A stretch of 64,000 bases of DNA, taken from positions 183,072-247,071 of the forward strand of contig JACKHS010000004.1 in NCBI GenBank assembly GCA_020638875.1. The letters are read 5' to 3'. Position numbers and translations under genes: made by a program. This DNA is from Planctomycetota bacterium (GTDB lineage Bacteria; Planctomycetota; UBA1135; GCA-002686595). Under the pieces are notes generated by a model that worked only from the letters and a program-made list of their open reading frames with translations, was not told the origin of the DNA and ran no database searches. This document shows, piece after piece, positions 49,806 through 58,691 of the stretch (position 1 is its first letter; every line of letters begins with the position of its first letter).

Positions 49806-51422
49806 GTGGCCGCGCGCCCGCACCTCGAGGCGAACCTCGCCGCGCTCGCGGAGGCGGCGCCCGCGCTGCACGAGCGGCTCACGTGGCCGGTCGAGGGCGG
49901 GCACTTCGCGCCGAGCGGCCGCGGCGGTTGGACGTACGTGTGGCGACGCGGCAGCTTCGACGCGAGCCTGGACGCCGGCCGCGCGCGCGAGCTCGCGGCC
50001 GCGGCGCCGGTCGCGGGCACCGGGCTCGTCTTCGGCGTCGGCGGGGGAGAGCTCGTCGACGCGGCGCTGGCGCGCGGCGGCGCGTGGATCGCGTGGGAGC
50101 GCGATCCGTGGGTGCTGCGGCAGGCGCTCGCGAGCTACGACTGGAGCGCCGCGCTGCGGGAAGGGCGCCTGCGGCTCGCGCTCGGCGCGGACCTGCTCGA
50201 CCTCGTGCCGTTCGACGGGCCGCGCGTCGAGCACCCCTTCTTCGCGCTCGTGTACGCCGACGAGCGGCGTTGGCTCGCCGGCGCGCCGGCCGCGCGTCGC
50301 GCGCTCGTCTGCACGGGCGAGCTGTTCGTCGACTCGGTCGTCGATGCGCTGCGCGCCGAGGGGCTCGAAGTGTGGCCCTTCGAGCCGCTGCGCTTCTCGC
50401 TCGAGGAGCTCGACCGCACCGCGCGGCGCGTCGCGCCCGAGCTCGTCGTCTCGATCAACCTGGTGCCCGGCCTGGCCGAGTTCTGCGAGGAGCGCGGGCT
50501 CGCCTATCGCTGCTGGGAGATCGACCCGGCGCTCGACGAGCCGCGGCTCGCGCGGCCGGCGCCGAGCGCGCGCGTGTTCACCTACCGGCGCGCGAACGTC
50601 GCCGCGTACGAGGCCGGCGGCTTCGCGGGCACGCGCTACCTGCCGCTCGCCGCCGACCCCGGGCGCCGCAAGCCCGTCGCGCTGACGGACGCCGAGCGCG
50701 AGCGCTACGGCGCGACGATCTCCTTCGTCGGCGCGAGCTGCTTCGAGCAGGGCAAAACGCTCGCCACGCAGTTCGTGCGCGCCTACGAGCAGTGGCGCCC
50801 GGGCGCGGGCCGCGTGGCCGGCGCGGCGCTCGAGGAGCTCGTGCGCGCGCAACGCGAGGACTTCGGCACCTACCGCGTGCCCGAGCTGCTCGAGGAGCTC
50901 GCGCCCGGCTTCCGCGACGCCGCCTACCTCGAGGGCCGCACCGACCCGGCGAAGCTCGTCGCCGAGCTGTGCGCGGCCGAGAAGCGCCTCAACTACGTCG
51001 CCGAGCTCGCGCACCTCGGCATCCAGGCCTGGGGCGACGAGGGCTGGAAGGTCGCCGAGCCGCACGGCGTGGCCTACCGCGGTCCGGCCAAGCACGCGAC
51101 CGAGCTGCCGCTCGTCTACAACGCCTCGCTCGTGAACCTCGACGTCAATCGCCTGTACCAGGGCGACATCGTCACGATGCGCGTCTTCGACATCTGCGCC
51201 TGCGGCGGCTTCGTGCTGGCCGAGCACTCCGACGCGCTGGCCGAGCTGTTCGAGGTCGGCGTCGAGCTGGCGAGCTACCGCACGCTCGCCGAGCTGCGCG
51301 AGAAGGCCGCCTACTACCTCGCGCACCCCGACGAGACGCGCGCCATCGCCGAGCGCGGCCGCGCCGCGGTGCTGACGCGGCACCGCATCGACATGCGGGT
51401 GCGGGCGCTGGTCGCCGGCTAG
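49806..51422 (+). CDS. CgeB-like glycosyltransferase
   Basis: 538 residues. The start is GTG at 49806, 6 bp after the VOC stop. The C-terminal half has the CgeB-type glycosyltransferase layout: VNLDVNRLYQGDIVTMRVFDICACGGFVLAEHSDALAELFEVGVELASYRTLAELREKAAYYLAHPDETRAIAERGRAAVLTRHRIDMRV. Before it is ISFVGASCFEQGKTLATQFVRAYEQW. The N-terminal half is a less conserved Rossmann-like region (GTGLVFGVGGGELVDAALARG). It probably transfers a sugar to a cell-surface or protein acceptor. Its stop overlaps the stop of the convergent lipoprotein gene by 4 nt. Confidence 0.83.
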   Translation: MAARPHLEANLAALAEAAPALHERLTWPVEGGHFAPSGRGGWTYVWRRGSFDASLDAGRARELAAAAPVAGTGLVFGVGGGELVDAALARGGAWIAWERDPWVLRQALASYDWSAALREGRLRLALGADLLDLVPFDGPRVEHPFFALVYADERRWLAGAPAARRALVCTGELFVDSVVDALRAEGLEVWPFEPLRFSLEELDRTARRVAPELVVSINLVPGLAEFCEERGLAYRCWEIDPALDEPRLARPAPSARVFTYRRANVAAYEAGGFAGTRYLPLAADPGRRKPVALTDAERERYGATISFVGASCFEQGKTLATQFVRAYEQWRPGAGRVAGAALEELVRAQREDFGTYRVPELLEELAPGFRDAAYLEGRTDPAKLVAELCAAEKRLNYVAELAHLGIQAWGDEGWKVAEPHGVAYRGPAKHATELPLVYNASLVNLDVNRLYQGDIVTMRVFDICACGGFVLAEHSDALAELFEVGVELASYRTLAELREKAAYYLAHPDETRAIAERGRAAVLTRHRIDMRVRALVAG

Positions 51423-52357
51423 AACCCGGCGAGGAGCACGAGCAACGCCAGGTCGTCCTGCAGGGCGTCGGCCTCGCTCGTCGGCGCGTCGGGGACGAAG
51501 CGCAGCTCGGCGCGCGCGTGCTCCCGCAGCGCGGGGTCGGGCGCCGTTCCCGTGCGGAAGGGCTCGGCGTCCTGGACCCAGGCGGCGAGCTCCTGGCACG
51601 CGCGCACGGTGTCGGCGGAGGCATCGATGGGTACGGCGAGGCGCACGAGCGAACTCGCGGCGGTCCGCGTCGCGCCGGCGTCGGCGGTCCCGCCCGCCGA
51701 GGACGCCGCGAGGTCCGCGTCCAGCGCCTCGACCTGCGCGCGCAGGTCGTTCGCCGTCGCGTTGCGCGTCAGGAGCTCACCGTTCGGCGCCTGCGCGACG
51801 AGGACGAAGCGCGGCGTCGGCGCGTCGAGCGCCAGCACGCCGACCCGCGCGACGGAGCGCTCGAGCAGCAGGTCGGCGACGACGTCGCTGCCCGGGTACG
51901 GCGGCAGCGCCTCGCCCGCGCGCCCGCGCGCCGCGCGCTCCGCGACGAGCGCGTGGTGCAGGGCGTCGAGGTCGTCGACCGCGCGCGTGTCGAACGACAC
52001 CGGCACGGTGAGCACGAACGCGTCGGGGCGCTCCGCGCCGACCGTCGCCGCGAGGCGCGAGGCCTCCCCGCGCAGCGTCGGCGACGCGTCGCGCGGCAGG
52101 AGCAGCGTCAGGCTCCCGAGCGCACCTCCGGCCGGCGCGGCGCGCTCGAGCAGCTCGGGCGCGCCGGCCTCGAGGACGTGCCGCGCCTCCGGCTCCTCGT
52201 ACGCGCAGCACCACGTCGCACCGCTCGCGTCGGCCGGCCAGGCGACGAGCCGCGGCCCCGGCAGCGGCGACGGCCACAGCGTGACGACGGGTCCGATCCG
52301 ACAACCTTGGAGCGCGACGGCGAGCACCAGCGCGAGCGCGAGCTTCACGACCTGCAT
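51419..52357 (-). CDS. Hypothetical lipoprotein
   Basis: 312 residues. A strong ribosome-binding site (GAGGAGG) precedes the ATG at 52357. The lipoprotein signal ends LAVALQGCRIGPVV (Cys19). A WCCAYEEPEARHVLEAG segment follows. The rest is Ala-rich with alternating strands and helices: LTLLLPRDASPTLRGEASRLAATVGAERPDAFVLTVPV and YPGSDVVADLLLERSVARVGVLALDAPTPRFVLVAQA. No family is recognised. Periplasmic or outer membrane location is likely. Confidence 0.72.
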   Translation of the reverse strand: MQVVKLALALVLAVALQGCRIGPVVTLWPSPLPGPRLVAWPADASGATWCCAYEEPEARHVLEAGAPELLERAAPAGGALGSLTLLLPRDASPTLRGEASRLAATVGAERPDAFVLTVPVSFDTRAVDDLDALHHALVAERAARGRAGEALPPYPGSDVVADLLLERSVARVGVLALDAPTPRFVLVAQAPNGELLTRNATANDLRAQVEALDADLAASSAGGTADAGATRTAASSLVRLAVPIDASADTVRACQELAAWVQDAEPFRTGTAPDPALREHARAELRFVPDAPTSEADALQDDLALLVLLAGF

Positions 52358-52461
52358 GAGGACCTCCTCACGCCGCGCTCCGCGCGACCGCTCGTCGGTG
52401 CGCGCGCGCGGCGGAGCCCGGAGGGTACGCCTGCGCCGCGCGAGGCGTCCAGTCCGCGCGC

Positions 52462-53292
52462 CTACGCGCGCCAGGGCGGCAGGAAGGGGATCACGCGCCC
52501 GCGCAGCGACGCCGGCAGGCGCTCGGCGAGCAGCGCGCGCGCCTCGGCCGGGCGGTAGCGCGCGGAGAGGTGCGTGAAGAGCAGCGCCTCGTTCTCGAAG
52601 GCGTCCGCGTGCGCGATCACGTCGTCGAGGTGCACGTGGCCCATCTCGTGCGCCTGCGCCGGCGTGACGCGCTCGTCGAGGAAGCTGACCTCGAGCGCGA
52701 GGCGGCGCGCGCGCAGGGCGTCGGGGCAGGCGAGCACGCCTTCCAGCAGCGTGTCGCCCGAGACGGCGAGCTCGGGCACGGCGAGCGTCTCGGTCAGGCG
52801 TTCGCCGGCGCGGCGGCGCGCGGCCAGCTCGTCCGCGGGCGCGCCGTCGAGCTCGGGCCGCAGCTTCTCGCGCTCGTCGTAGAAGACGTAGCCCTGGCAG
52901 GGCGCGCGGTGCGGCGCGTGGTAGGCGCGCACGCGCAGGCCGCGGCGCAGCTCGACGTCCTCGCCCGGCGCGAGCTCGACCAGCTCGTAGGGCAGCGCGC
53001 CGCCGTCGAGCTCGCGCCAGACCTCGACGTGGCGCCGGAAGGCGTCGGCCTTGACGCGCGGCACGACGTAGCGCGGCGGCGGCATGCGCAGCATCGCTCG
53101 CGTGGCGCAGTGGTGGATCACGCCGCCCATGTGGTCGGCGTGCGCGTGCGTGAAGAGCACGGTGCCGACGTTGACCGCGCGGCGCGGGCAGCGGCCGACG
53201 TCGATGGCGAGCTTCCAGGTCGGGACGATCAGGCACGTCTCGTGGCCGCCGACCGAGACGCCTTCGATCGCGAGGCCGGCGACGTCGACCAC
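52462..53292 (-). CDS. Metallo-beta-lactamase-fold hydrolase, RNase Z-like
   Basis: 276 residues. The metal motif HAHADH in TVLFTHAHADHMGGVIHHCATR is followed by further ligands in APHRAPCQGYVFYDER, AVSGDTLLEG and LLFTHLSARYRP. This is the RNase Z/TrmB-like metallohydrolase group, of unknown substrate in this short form. The start is GTG at 53292, 6 bp after the FIST stop, so the two are co-transcribed. Confidence 0.87.
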   Translation of the reverse strand: MVDVAGLAIEGVSVGGHETCLIVPTWKLAIDVGRCPRRAVNVGTVLFTHAHADHMGGVIHHCATRAMLRMPPPRYVVPRVKADAFRRHVEVWRELDGGALPYELVELAPGEDVELRRGLRVRAYHAPHRAPCQGYVFYDEREKLRPELDGAPADELAARRRAGERLTETLAVPELAVSGDTLLEGVLACPDALRARRLALEVSFLDERVTPAQAHEMGHVHLDDVIAHADAFENEALLFTHLSARYRPAEARALLAERLPASLRGRVIPFLPPWRA

Positions 53293-53298
53293 GGCGCC

Positions 53299-54498
53299 TC
53301 AGCTCCGCGCCGCGCGGTACACGGCCACCGAGGCCGTGAAGCCGTGCAGGTGGTTGCGGCCGCCCACCGGGCCGATCTCGCCCATGGCGAAGAAGCCCGC
53401 GGTCGGCACGTCGTCGCCGAGCTGCGCCTTCACGCGTCGCACGTCGTGGTCGGGCTCGACGAACATGTGCGCGCCGCGGCCGTTGCAGGTGAACAGCAGC
53501 ACGCCCGCCTCGCGCGGGTCGGAGGGCGGCGGGCCGGCGTGCGCGGCGAGCTGGTGCTCGAGGTCCGCGCCGGCGCTCTTCGCGTCGCGCACCATGAACT
53601 GCACCGTCTGACCGCGGCGCACGTGGCCGACGACCACGACGGCGTCCTCCTGCGGGGCGACGCCGCGGATGGGGTGCGCGAGGAAGTCGCTGGGCCGGAA
53701 GTCCGTCTGGTTCGCGTTCCACGCGACGCCCAGGATCGGGCCGTTCTGCAGCAGCAGGCGGTCGGGCGTGGAGAGCTCCTCGAGCGTCTTCATCATCGCC
53801 TCGGTCGCCGGGCGGCCGCCGAGCTTCTTGACCAGGCTCCCCTGGCCGTCGGTCACGACCCACGGCTCGCCGACCGGGCGGTAGGCCTGGCTGAGGACGG
53901 GGGCGAGCTCGATGCCGCCCGAGAGCAGCACGCCGACGGCGCCGGAGGAGACGCGCCGGCTGCCCAGGAAGAGCGCGTTCTCGCCGGCCGCGCCGCCGCC
54001 GCTGGCCATGCCGCCGACGGCGGGCAGGCCGGGCGCGTGCTCCTCGAGGCCGTCGAGGAAGTCGGCCATCGGGAAGCTGTACGGGTCGCCGAGCAGGATC
54101 AGGCTCGAGTGGCGCGGGTCCTCGTCGCTCAGGTCGGGCAGGCCGGTGTACTCGAGCTCGGTGGGCGACAGGCGGTGCGCCTCGAGCCGGAAGGGCGTCA
54201 TGACCATGTCGTCGCAGGCCACCGCCCACAGCGCCAGGGCCGGCTCGCTCTCGACCTCGCGGCCGCCGGCCACCACGCTCTGCGCGCTCACGCCGAGCAG
54301 TACGCGCGCGCCGCACAGGTCGCCCAGGCGCGCGGCCAGCTCGTCGAACTCCGCCGCGTGCTCCTGCGTCACGAACGCGAGCAGCAGGTCGGGAGTTCGG
54401 CCGTCGAGGCCGGCGGAGAGCGCCGCCGCGGCCTCGCGCAGGGCGAGCTGGAGGTCGTGACGGGTGGAGAGGGCGGAGGCGAAGCGGGGCGTGTCCAT
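53299..54498 (-). CDS. FIST N/C-domain protein
   Basis: 399 residues. The FIST N domain (MDTPRFASALSTRHDLQLALREAAAALSAGLDG...VLLGVSAQSVVAGGREVESEPALALWAV) and FIST C domain (LLFTCNGRGAHMFVEPDHDVRRVKAQLGDDVPTAGFFAMGEIGPVGGRNHLHGFTASVAVYR) are both complete. FIST proteins are sensory or ligand-binding components in signalling; no output domain is fused here. The ATG at 54498 gives the standard start. TACGCT at 54538-54543 (minus strand) is a possible -10 box inside a hairpin-forming palindrome. Confidence 0.92.
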   Translation of the reverse strand: MDTPRFASALSTRHDLQLALREAAAALSAGLDGRTPDLLLAFVTQEHAAEFDELAARLGDLCGARVLLGVSAQSVVAGGREVESEPALALWAVACDDMVMTPFRLEAHRLSPTELEYTGLPDLSDEDPRHSSLILLGDPYSFPMADFLDGLEEHAPGLPAVGGMASGGGAAGENALFLGSRRVSSGAVGVLLSGGIELAPVLSQAYRPVGEPWVVTDGQGSLVKKLGGRPATEAMMKTLEELSTPDRLLLQNGPILGVAWNANQTDFRPSDFLAHPIRGVAPQEDAVVVVGHVRRGQTVQFMVRDAKSAGADLEHQLAAHAGPPPSDPREAGVLLFTCNGRGAHMFVEPDHDVRRVKAQLGDDVPTAGFFAMGEIGPVGGRNHLHGFTASVAVYRAARS

Positions 54499-54525
54499 GC
54501 AGGCGATCGGGGGACTCGCCAGGAG

Positions 54526-54545
54526 GCTACGCAGTCGAGCGTAGC
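54526..54545. promoter_or_regulatory. Palindrome over the FIST promoter
   Basis: Arms GCTACGC (54526-54532) and GCGTAGC (54539-54545) flank AGTCGA. On the minus strand the second arm contains TACGCT, a candidate -10 box 39 nt before the FIST gene. The symmetry suggests an operator or a pair of divergent -10 boxes. Confidence 0.4.
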
Positions 54546-54639
54546 GGTGCTCGGCTTTTCTCTCGGCGTTCGGGCTCCAGTGGAGCGGCGCGCGCCGTCG
54601 AATCCCCCGTTCGTCCCTCCGGCGCGCGCCGGAAGGCCT

Positions 54640-54645
54640 TAGAAT
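54640..54645 (+). promoter_or_regulatory. Candidate -10 box of korAB
   Basis: TAGAAT, one of the closest matches to TATAAT in the window, lies 125 nt before the korA ATG. The 54499-54770 intergenic region holds no gene apart from this and the FIST palindrome. Confidence 0.45.
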
Positions 54646-54770
54646 CTCCGCCCAAAATGCCCGCCGCGGCGCACCTCGCGCGTCCGCGGCCGGGACACGC
54701 ACGGAGACCTCTCCGCCCGCCTGGACTCCCAACCAAGGCCGGTCACCGCGATGGCTGCCGGCCACGATCC

Positions 54771-56627
54771 ATGACCACGACCACTCAATCCGGCGAGCTG
54801 CCCCTCGAGCTCGCCGAGACCGTCGTCATCCGTTTCGCCGGCGACTCCGGCGACGGCATGCAGCTCACGGGCAACCAGTTCACCACCTCGAGCGCGCTGG
54901 TCGGCAACGACCTCGCGACGCTGCCCGACTACCCCGCCGAGATCCGTGCCCCTGCCGGCACGCGCGCCGGCGTGTCGGGCTTCCAGCTCGCCTTCAGCTC
55001 GCGCGACATCCACACGCCGGGCGACTCGCCCGACGTGCTCGTGGCGATGAACGCGGCGGCGCTCGCGGTGAACTACAAGCAGCTCAAGCCGGGCGGCCTG
55101 ATCATCGCCAACACCGGGAACTTCGGCGAGAAGGACCTGGAGAAGGCGCAGCTCAAGACGAACCCGCTGGCCGACGGCAGCCTCGACGGCTTCCGCGTCA
55201 TCGAGATCGACATCAACAAGCGCGTCGCCGAGGCGCTCAAGGACTCCGGGCTCAACGCCAAGGAGGTCCAGCGCTGCAAGAACTTCTACACGCTCGGCCT
55301 GCTCTACTGGCTGTACTCGCGGCCGATGGACGTCACCGAGAAGTGGCTGCGCGACAAGTTCGGCAAGCGCCCCGAGCTGGCCGAGGCCAACATCACGGCG
55401 ATGAAGGCCGGCTACAACGCTGGCGACATCCACCAGCTCTTCCAGGGCCGCTACGACGTCAAGAAGTGCCAGGAGCTGCCGAACGGCACCTACCGCAACA
55501 TCATGGGCAACCCGGCCGTCGGCCTGGGGCTCATCGCGGGCGCCGAGCTGGCGGGCCTCGAGATCGTGCTGGGCTCGTACCCGATCACCCCGGCGACGAC
55601 GATCCTCGAGACGCTGGCGGCGTACAAGCACTACGGCGTGACGACCATCCAGATGGAGGACGAGATCGCCGCCATCTGCGCGGCCATCGGCGCCTCCTTC
55701 GCCGGCAAGCTGGGCGTGACGACGACGTCGGGGCCCGGCATGGCGCTCAAGACCGAGGCCATGGGCCTCGCGCTGATGACCGAGCTGCCGCTCGTGATCG
55801 TCAACGTGCAGCGCGGCGGTCCCTCGACGGGTCTGCCGACCAAGACCGAGCAGGCCGACCTCAACCAGGCCATCTTCGGCCGCAACGGTGAGTCGCCGAT
55901 CCCGGTGCTCGCCTGCGCGACCGTCGGCGACGCCTTCGAGTGCGCCGTCGAGGCCTGCCGCATCGCGGTCGAGTACATGACGCCGGTGATCCTGCTCACC
56001 GACGGCTTCATCGCCAACGGCGCCGAGCCGTGGAAGCTGCCGGACATCGACGCGCTGCCGCGCTTCGAGGTCAAGTTCGCGCAGGACAAGGACGGCTTCC
56101 TGCCGTACTCGCGCGACGAGAAGGGCGCGCGTCCGTGGGCCAAGCCGGGCACGCCCGGCCTCCAGCACCGCATCGGCGGCCTGGAGAAGGCGCACCTCAC
56201 GGGCAACGTGAGCTACGACCCGGACAACCACGAGTTCATGATCCACGCCCGCCTCGAGAAGGTGATGGGCATCCGCGAGTCGATCCCGACCCCGAAGGTC
56301 GAGGGCGCGCAGAACGGCAAGCTGCTCGTGCTCGGCTGGGGCTCGACCTACGGCGCCATCACCGAGGCCCGCGAGCAACTGCACCGCAAGGGCATCGAGT
56401 TCGGACAGATGCACCTGCGCCACCTGTACCCGCTGCCGAAGGGCCTGGCGGAGATCTTCGCCCGCTACGACCGCGTGCTGGTGCCCGAGATCAACCTCGG
56501 CCAGCTCGCGCGCTACATGCGCGGCGAGTTCCAGAACGTCGAGTTCCTGTCCTACGGGCGCACGCTGGGCCTGCCGCTGCGCGCCCACGAGATCGCCGCG
56601 AAGATCGAGACCCTGCTGGAGCAGTGA
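54771..56627 (+). CDS. korA: 2-oxoacid:ferredoxin oxidoreductase, alpha (gamma-alpha fused) subunit
   Basis: 618 residues. The N-terminal gamma domain (VVIRFAGDSGDGMQLTGNQFTTSSAL) is fused to the alpha domain (GLGLIAGAELAGLEIVLGSYPITPATTILETLA...IQMEDEIAAICAAIGASFAGKLGVTTTSGPGMALKTEAMGLALMTELPLVIVNVQRGGPSTGLPTKTEQADL). With KorB it forms a thiamine-dependent enzyme that oxidises 2-oxoglutarate (or another 2-oxoacid) to acyl-CoA + CO2 and reduces ferredoxin. Substrate specificity cannot be proven from sequence; the gamma-alpha fused form is common for 2-oxoglutarate. korB follows by 14 bp. Confidence 0.93.
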   Translation: MTTTTQSGELPLELAETVVIRFAGDSGDGMQLTGNQFTTSSALVGNDLATLPDYPAEIRAPAGTRAGVSGFQLAFSSRDIHTPGDSPDVLVAMNAAALAVNYKQLKPGGLIIANTGNFGEKDLEKAQLKTNPLADGSLDGFRVIEIDINKRVAEALKDSGLNAKEVQRCKNFYTLGLLYWLYSRPMDVTEKWLRDKFGKRPELAEANITAMKAGYNAGDIHQLFQGRYDVKKCQELPNGTYRNIMGNPAVGLGLIAGAELAGLEIVLGSYPITPATTILETLAAYKHYGVTTIQMEDEIAAICAAIGASFAGKLGVTTTSGPGMALKTEAMGLALMTELPLVIVNVQRGGPSTGLPTKTEQADLNQAIFGRNGESPIPVLACATVGDAFECAVEACRIAVEYMTPVILLTDGFIANGAEPWKLPDIDALPRFEVKFAQDKDGFLPYSRDEKGARPWAKPGTPGLQHRIGGLEKAHLTGNVSYDPDNHEFMIHARLEKVMGIRESIPTPKVEGAQNGKLLVLGWGSTYGAITEAREQLHRKGIEFGQMHLRHLYPLPKGLAEIFARYDRVLVPEINLGQLARYMRGEFQNVEFLSYGRTLGLPLRAHEIAAKIETLLEQ

Positions 56628-56641
56628 CCGGAGACCAAGCC

Positions 56642-57637
56642 ATGACCGACACCCTCACCAAGAAGGACTTCAAGTCCGATCAAGAGGTTCGCTGGTGCCC
56701 GGGCTGCGGGGACTACGCCATCCTCAACGCCGTGCAACAGGCTTGCGCGACCATCGGCAAGCCGCAGCACGAAGTCGCCTTCGTCAGCGGCATCGGCTGC
56801 TCGAGCCGCTTCCCGTACTACATGAACACGTACGGGTTCCACACGATCCACGGCCGCGCGCCGGCGATCGCGACCGGCCTCAAGACGGCGAACCCCGCGC
56901 TCTCGGTGTGGATCATCACCGGCGACGGCGACGCGCTGTCGATCGGCGGTAACCACCTCGCGCACATCCTGCGTCGCAACCTCGACGTCAACATCCTGCT
57001 CTTCAACAACGAGATCTACGGCCTGACCAAGGGCCAGTACTCGCCGACCTCGCCCGCGGGGACGCGTACGAAGACCTCGCCGATGGGCTCGATCGACCGC
57101 CCCTTCAACCCGATCAGCTTCGCGCTCGGTTGCGGCGCCACGTTCGTGGCGCGCACGATCGACACGCACCTGAAGCACATGGCGGGCGTGCTCGAGGCGG
57201 CGGCCGCGCACAAGGGCACCTCGTTCATCGAGATCTACCAGAACTGCGTGATCTTCAACGACGGGGCCTTCGACGACGTGGCCGACAAGAAGGTGCGCGA
57301 CGACCGCACCATCGACCTCGAGCCCGGCCAGAAGATGATCTACGGCAAGGACGGCGACAAAGGCCTGAAGACCGAGGGCTTCAGCATGGTCCGCTGCGCG
57401 CCCGAGGAGGCCAGCACCTGGACCGCCGCGTCGCCCTACGGCGCGCCGGCGTTCCTGATGAGCGGCCTCGACCACGACCCGGAGATGCCCAACCCGATCG
57501 GCATCTTCCGCAGCGTGGACGCGCCGATCTTCGAGGACGGCGTCAACGGCCAGGTCAGCGCCGCGATCGAGAAGAAGGGCCGCGGCAAGCTGAAGGACCT
57601 GATCTACGCCGGCGAGACCTGGGACATCAACAGCTAG
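56642..57637 (+). CDS. korB: 2-oxoacid:ferredoxin oxidoreductase, beta subunit
   Basis: 331 residues. Cluster-associated Cys are in RWCPGCGDYAIL, and GCSSRFPYYM follows. The thiamine diphosphate motif is GDGDALSIGGNHLAHILRRNLDVNILLFNNEIYGLTKGQYSPTS, and a later Cys is in FIEIYQNCVIFNDG. It pairs with KorA. A dispersed repeat copy begins 2 bp after its stop codon. Confidence 0.94.
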   Translation: MTDTLTKKDFKSDQEVRWCPGCGDYAILNAVQQACATIGKPQHEVAFVSGIGCSSRFPYYMNTYGFHTIHGRAPAIATGLKTANPALSVWIITGDGDALSIGGNHLAHILRRNLDVNILLFNNEIYGLTKGQYSPTSPAGTRTKTSPMGSIDRPFNPISFALGCGATFVARTIDTHLKHMAGVLEAAAAHKGTSFIEIYQNCVIFNDGAFDDVADKKVRDDRTIDLEPGQKMIYGKDGDKGLKTEGFSMVRCAPEEASTWTAASPYGAPAFLMSGLDHDPEMPNPIGIFRSVDAPIFEDGVNGQVSAAIEKKGRGKLKDLIYAGETWDINS

Positions 57638-57638
57638 C

Positions 57639-57686
57639 CGCCCGGACGATTCGGGAACGCGCACGCCAGCCCTCGCAACCGACCGG
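57639..57686. repeat. Dispersed intergenic repeat, copy B
   Basis: 48 bp matching copy A (29109-29156) at 44 of 48 positions. It lies directly after the korB stop and is followed by CTAG-GCTC-CTAG. Confidence 0.85.
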
Positions 57687-57961
57687 GCTAGGCTCCTAGC
57701 GCCTCGCGCAGCCACCGCGCGGGTCCGGCACGTCGCCGGGCCCGCGCGCTCGTTTCGGGCCCCCGCGCTCGTCTCGGGACGGCGCCCGATCCAAGTCGTG
57801 GGGGCCGGCGGGACGGCGCCGCCCGCGCGTCCGGCGGCCGCCGCGCCGGGCGCGACCTCGCGCTCGGGCGGAGCGGCCGGGGCGGCGCCCTCGCGACCTG
57901 CGCACTGGTTCGGGTAGAGCCACGTCTTTCGGCCCCCGGTGCAATTGCATCATCGACGCGA
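57687..57961. other. Intergenic region before the Rieske operon
   Basis: About 275 bp, very GC-rich, with a near-direct repeat of CCGCGCTCGT-TCGGG around 57740-57780. No gene with a start signal was found. It precedes the Rieske-operon promoter. Confidence 0.45.
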
Positions 57962-57967
57962 TACTTT
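57962..57967 (+). promoter_or_regulatory. Candidate -10 box of the Rieske operon
   Basis: TACTTT ends 7 nt before GTG at 57975. A leaderless GTG start is expected. This is one reason for choosing 57975 as the Rieske start. Confidence 0.45.
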
Positions 57968-57974
57968 GCGCGCC

Positions 57975-58691
57975 GTGTCTGCAACTGACCCCAAACACCC
58001 CACCGTCGTGGAGCCGCGCAGCGCCGCCCGTGCGCGCTCCTGGATCCTCGTCTTCCCCCTCGATCCCGAGCCCGTCGCGGCCACGACGGATCGGATCCGG
58101 GCCCGCGGCTGGGTCGTCGAGACCTCGCAGGGCACCGAGCAAACCGTGGGGGTGGTGCATGGCCCGGAGACCCGCGCGGAGCTCGCGGCGGCCCTGCCCC
58201 CGGGCGCGCTGATCGAGATCCTGCCGCTGCGCAGCGGCCGCGACTACCGCTGGCAGCGCGCGCGTCAGCGCTTCTTCTCGGCCATGAGCCTCGGCCTGGC
58301 GCTCCTGGGCCTCGTCGTGGTGGTCGTCCCGCTCATGGGCTTCCTGCGACCGCCGCCCGAGCCGCTGATGGAGCCCGACGAGATCCTGGTCGCGACCGCC
58401 GAGCAGGTGCCCGCGAACCACGCGCGCCGCACGCGCATCAAGGACCAGCCGCTCCTGGTGATCCACACCGGGAACGAGCGCTACTACGCGCTGGATGCGC
58501 GCTGTACCCACATGGAGGACTGTCTCCTCGAGTGGAGCCCCGAGCGCCACCAGATCGTCTGTCCCTGCCACGGCTGCGTCTACGACGTCTACGGCAACGT
58601 GGTTCAGGGGCCGCCCTCGATCCCCCTGCGCAGCTACGCCGTCGAGCGCCGCGGGGACTCGATCTACGTTCACCGAGGAGCGCGGCCATGA
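57975..58691 (+). CDS. Rieske Fe-S protein with N-terminal ferredoxin-like domain
   Basis: 238 residues. Residues 23-85 (WILVFPLDPEPVAATTDRIRARGWVVETSQGTEQTVGVVHG...) match the small ferredoxin-like domain found at the N-terminus of type I DAHP synthases. A membrane helix follows at 101-124 (FSAMSLGLALLGLVVVVVPLMGFL). The C-terminal Rieske domain binds [2Fe-2S] by C177/H179 and C196/H199, with C183-C198 likely a disulfide. Box I reads CTHMEDC, one residue longer than the usual CTHLGC. GTG at 57975 is chosen; GTG at 57939 is possible. It overlaps the cytochrome b gene by ATGA. Confidence 0.88.
   Translation: MSATDPKHPTVVEPRSAARARSWILVFPLDPEPVAATTDRIRARGWVVETSQGTEQTVGVVHGPETRAELAAALPPGALIEILPLRSGRDYRWQRARQRFFSAMSLGLALLGLVVVVVPLMGFLRPPPEPLMEPDEILVATAEQVPANHARRTRIKDQPLLVIHTGNERYYALDARCTHMEDCLLEWSPERHQIVCPCHGCVYDVYGNVVQGPPSIPLRSYAVERRGDSIYVHRGARP

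Noticed and set aside
57939..57974. GTG at 57939 as the Rieske start
   Set aside because: It is possible, but TACTTT sits 7 nt before the GTG at 57975 and the extra 12 residues show no conserved feature.
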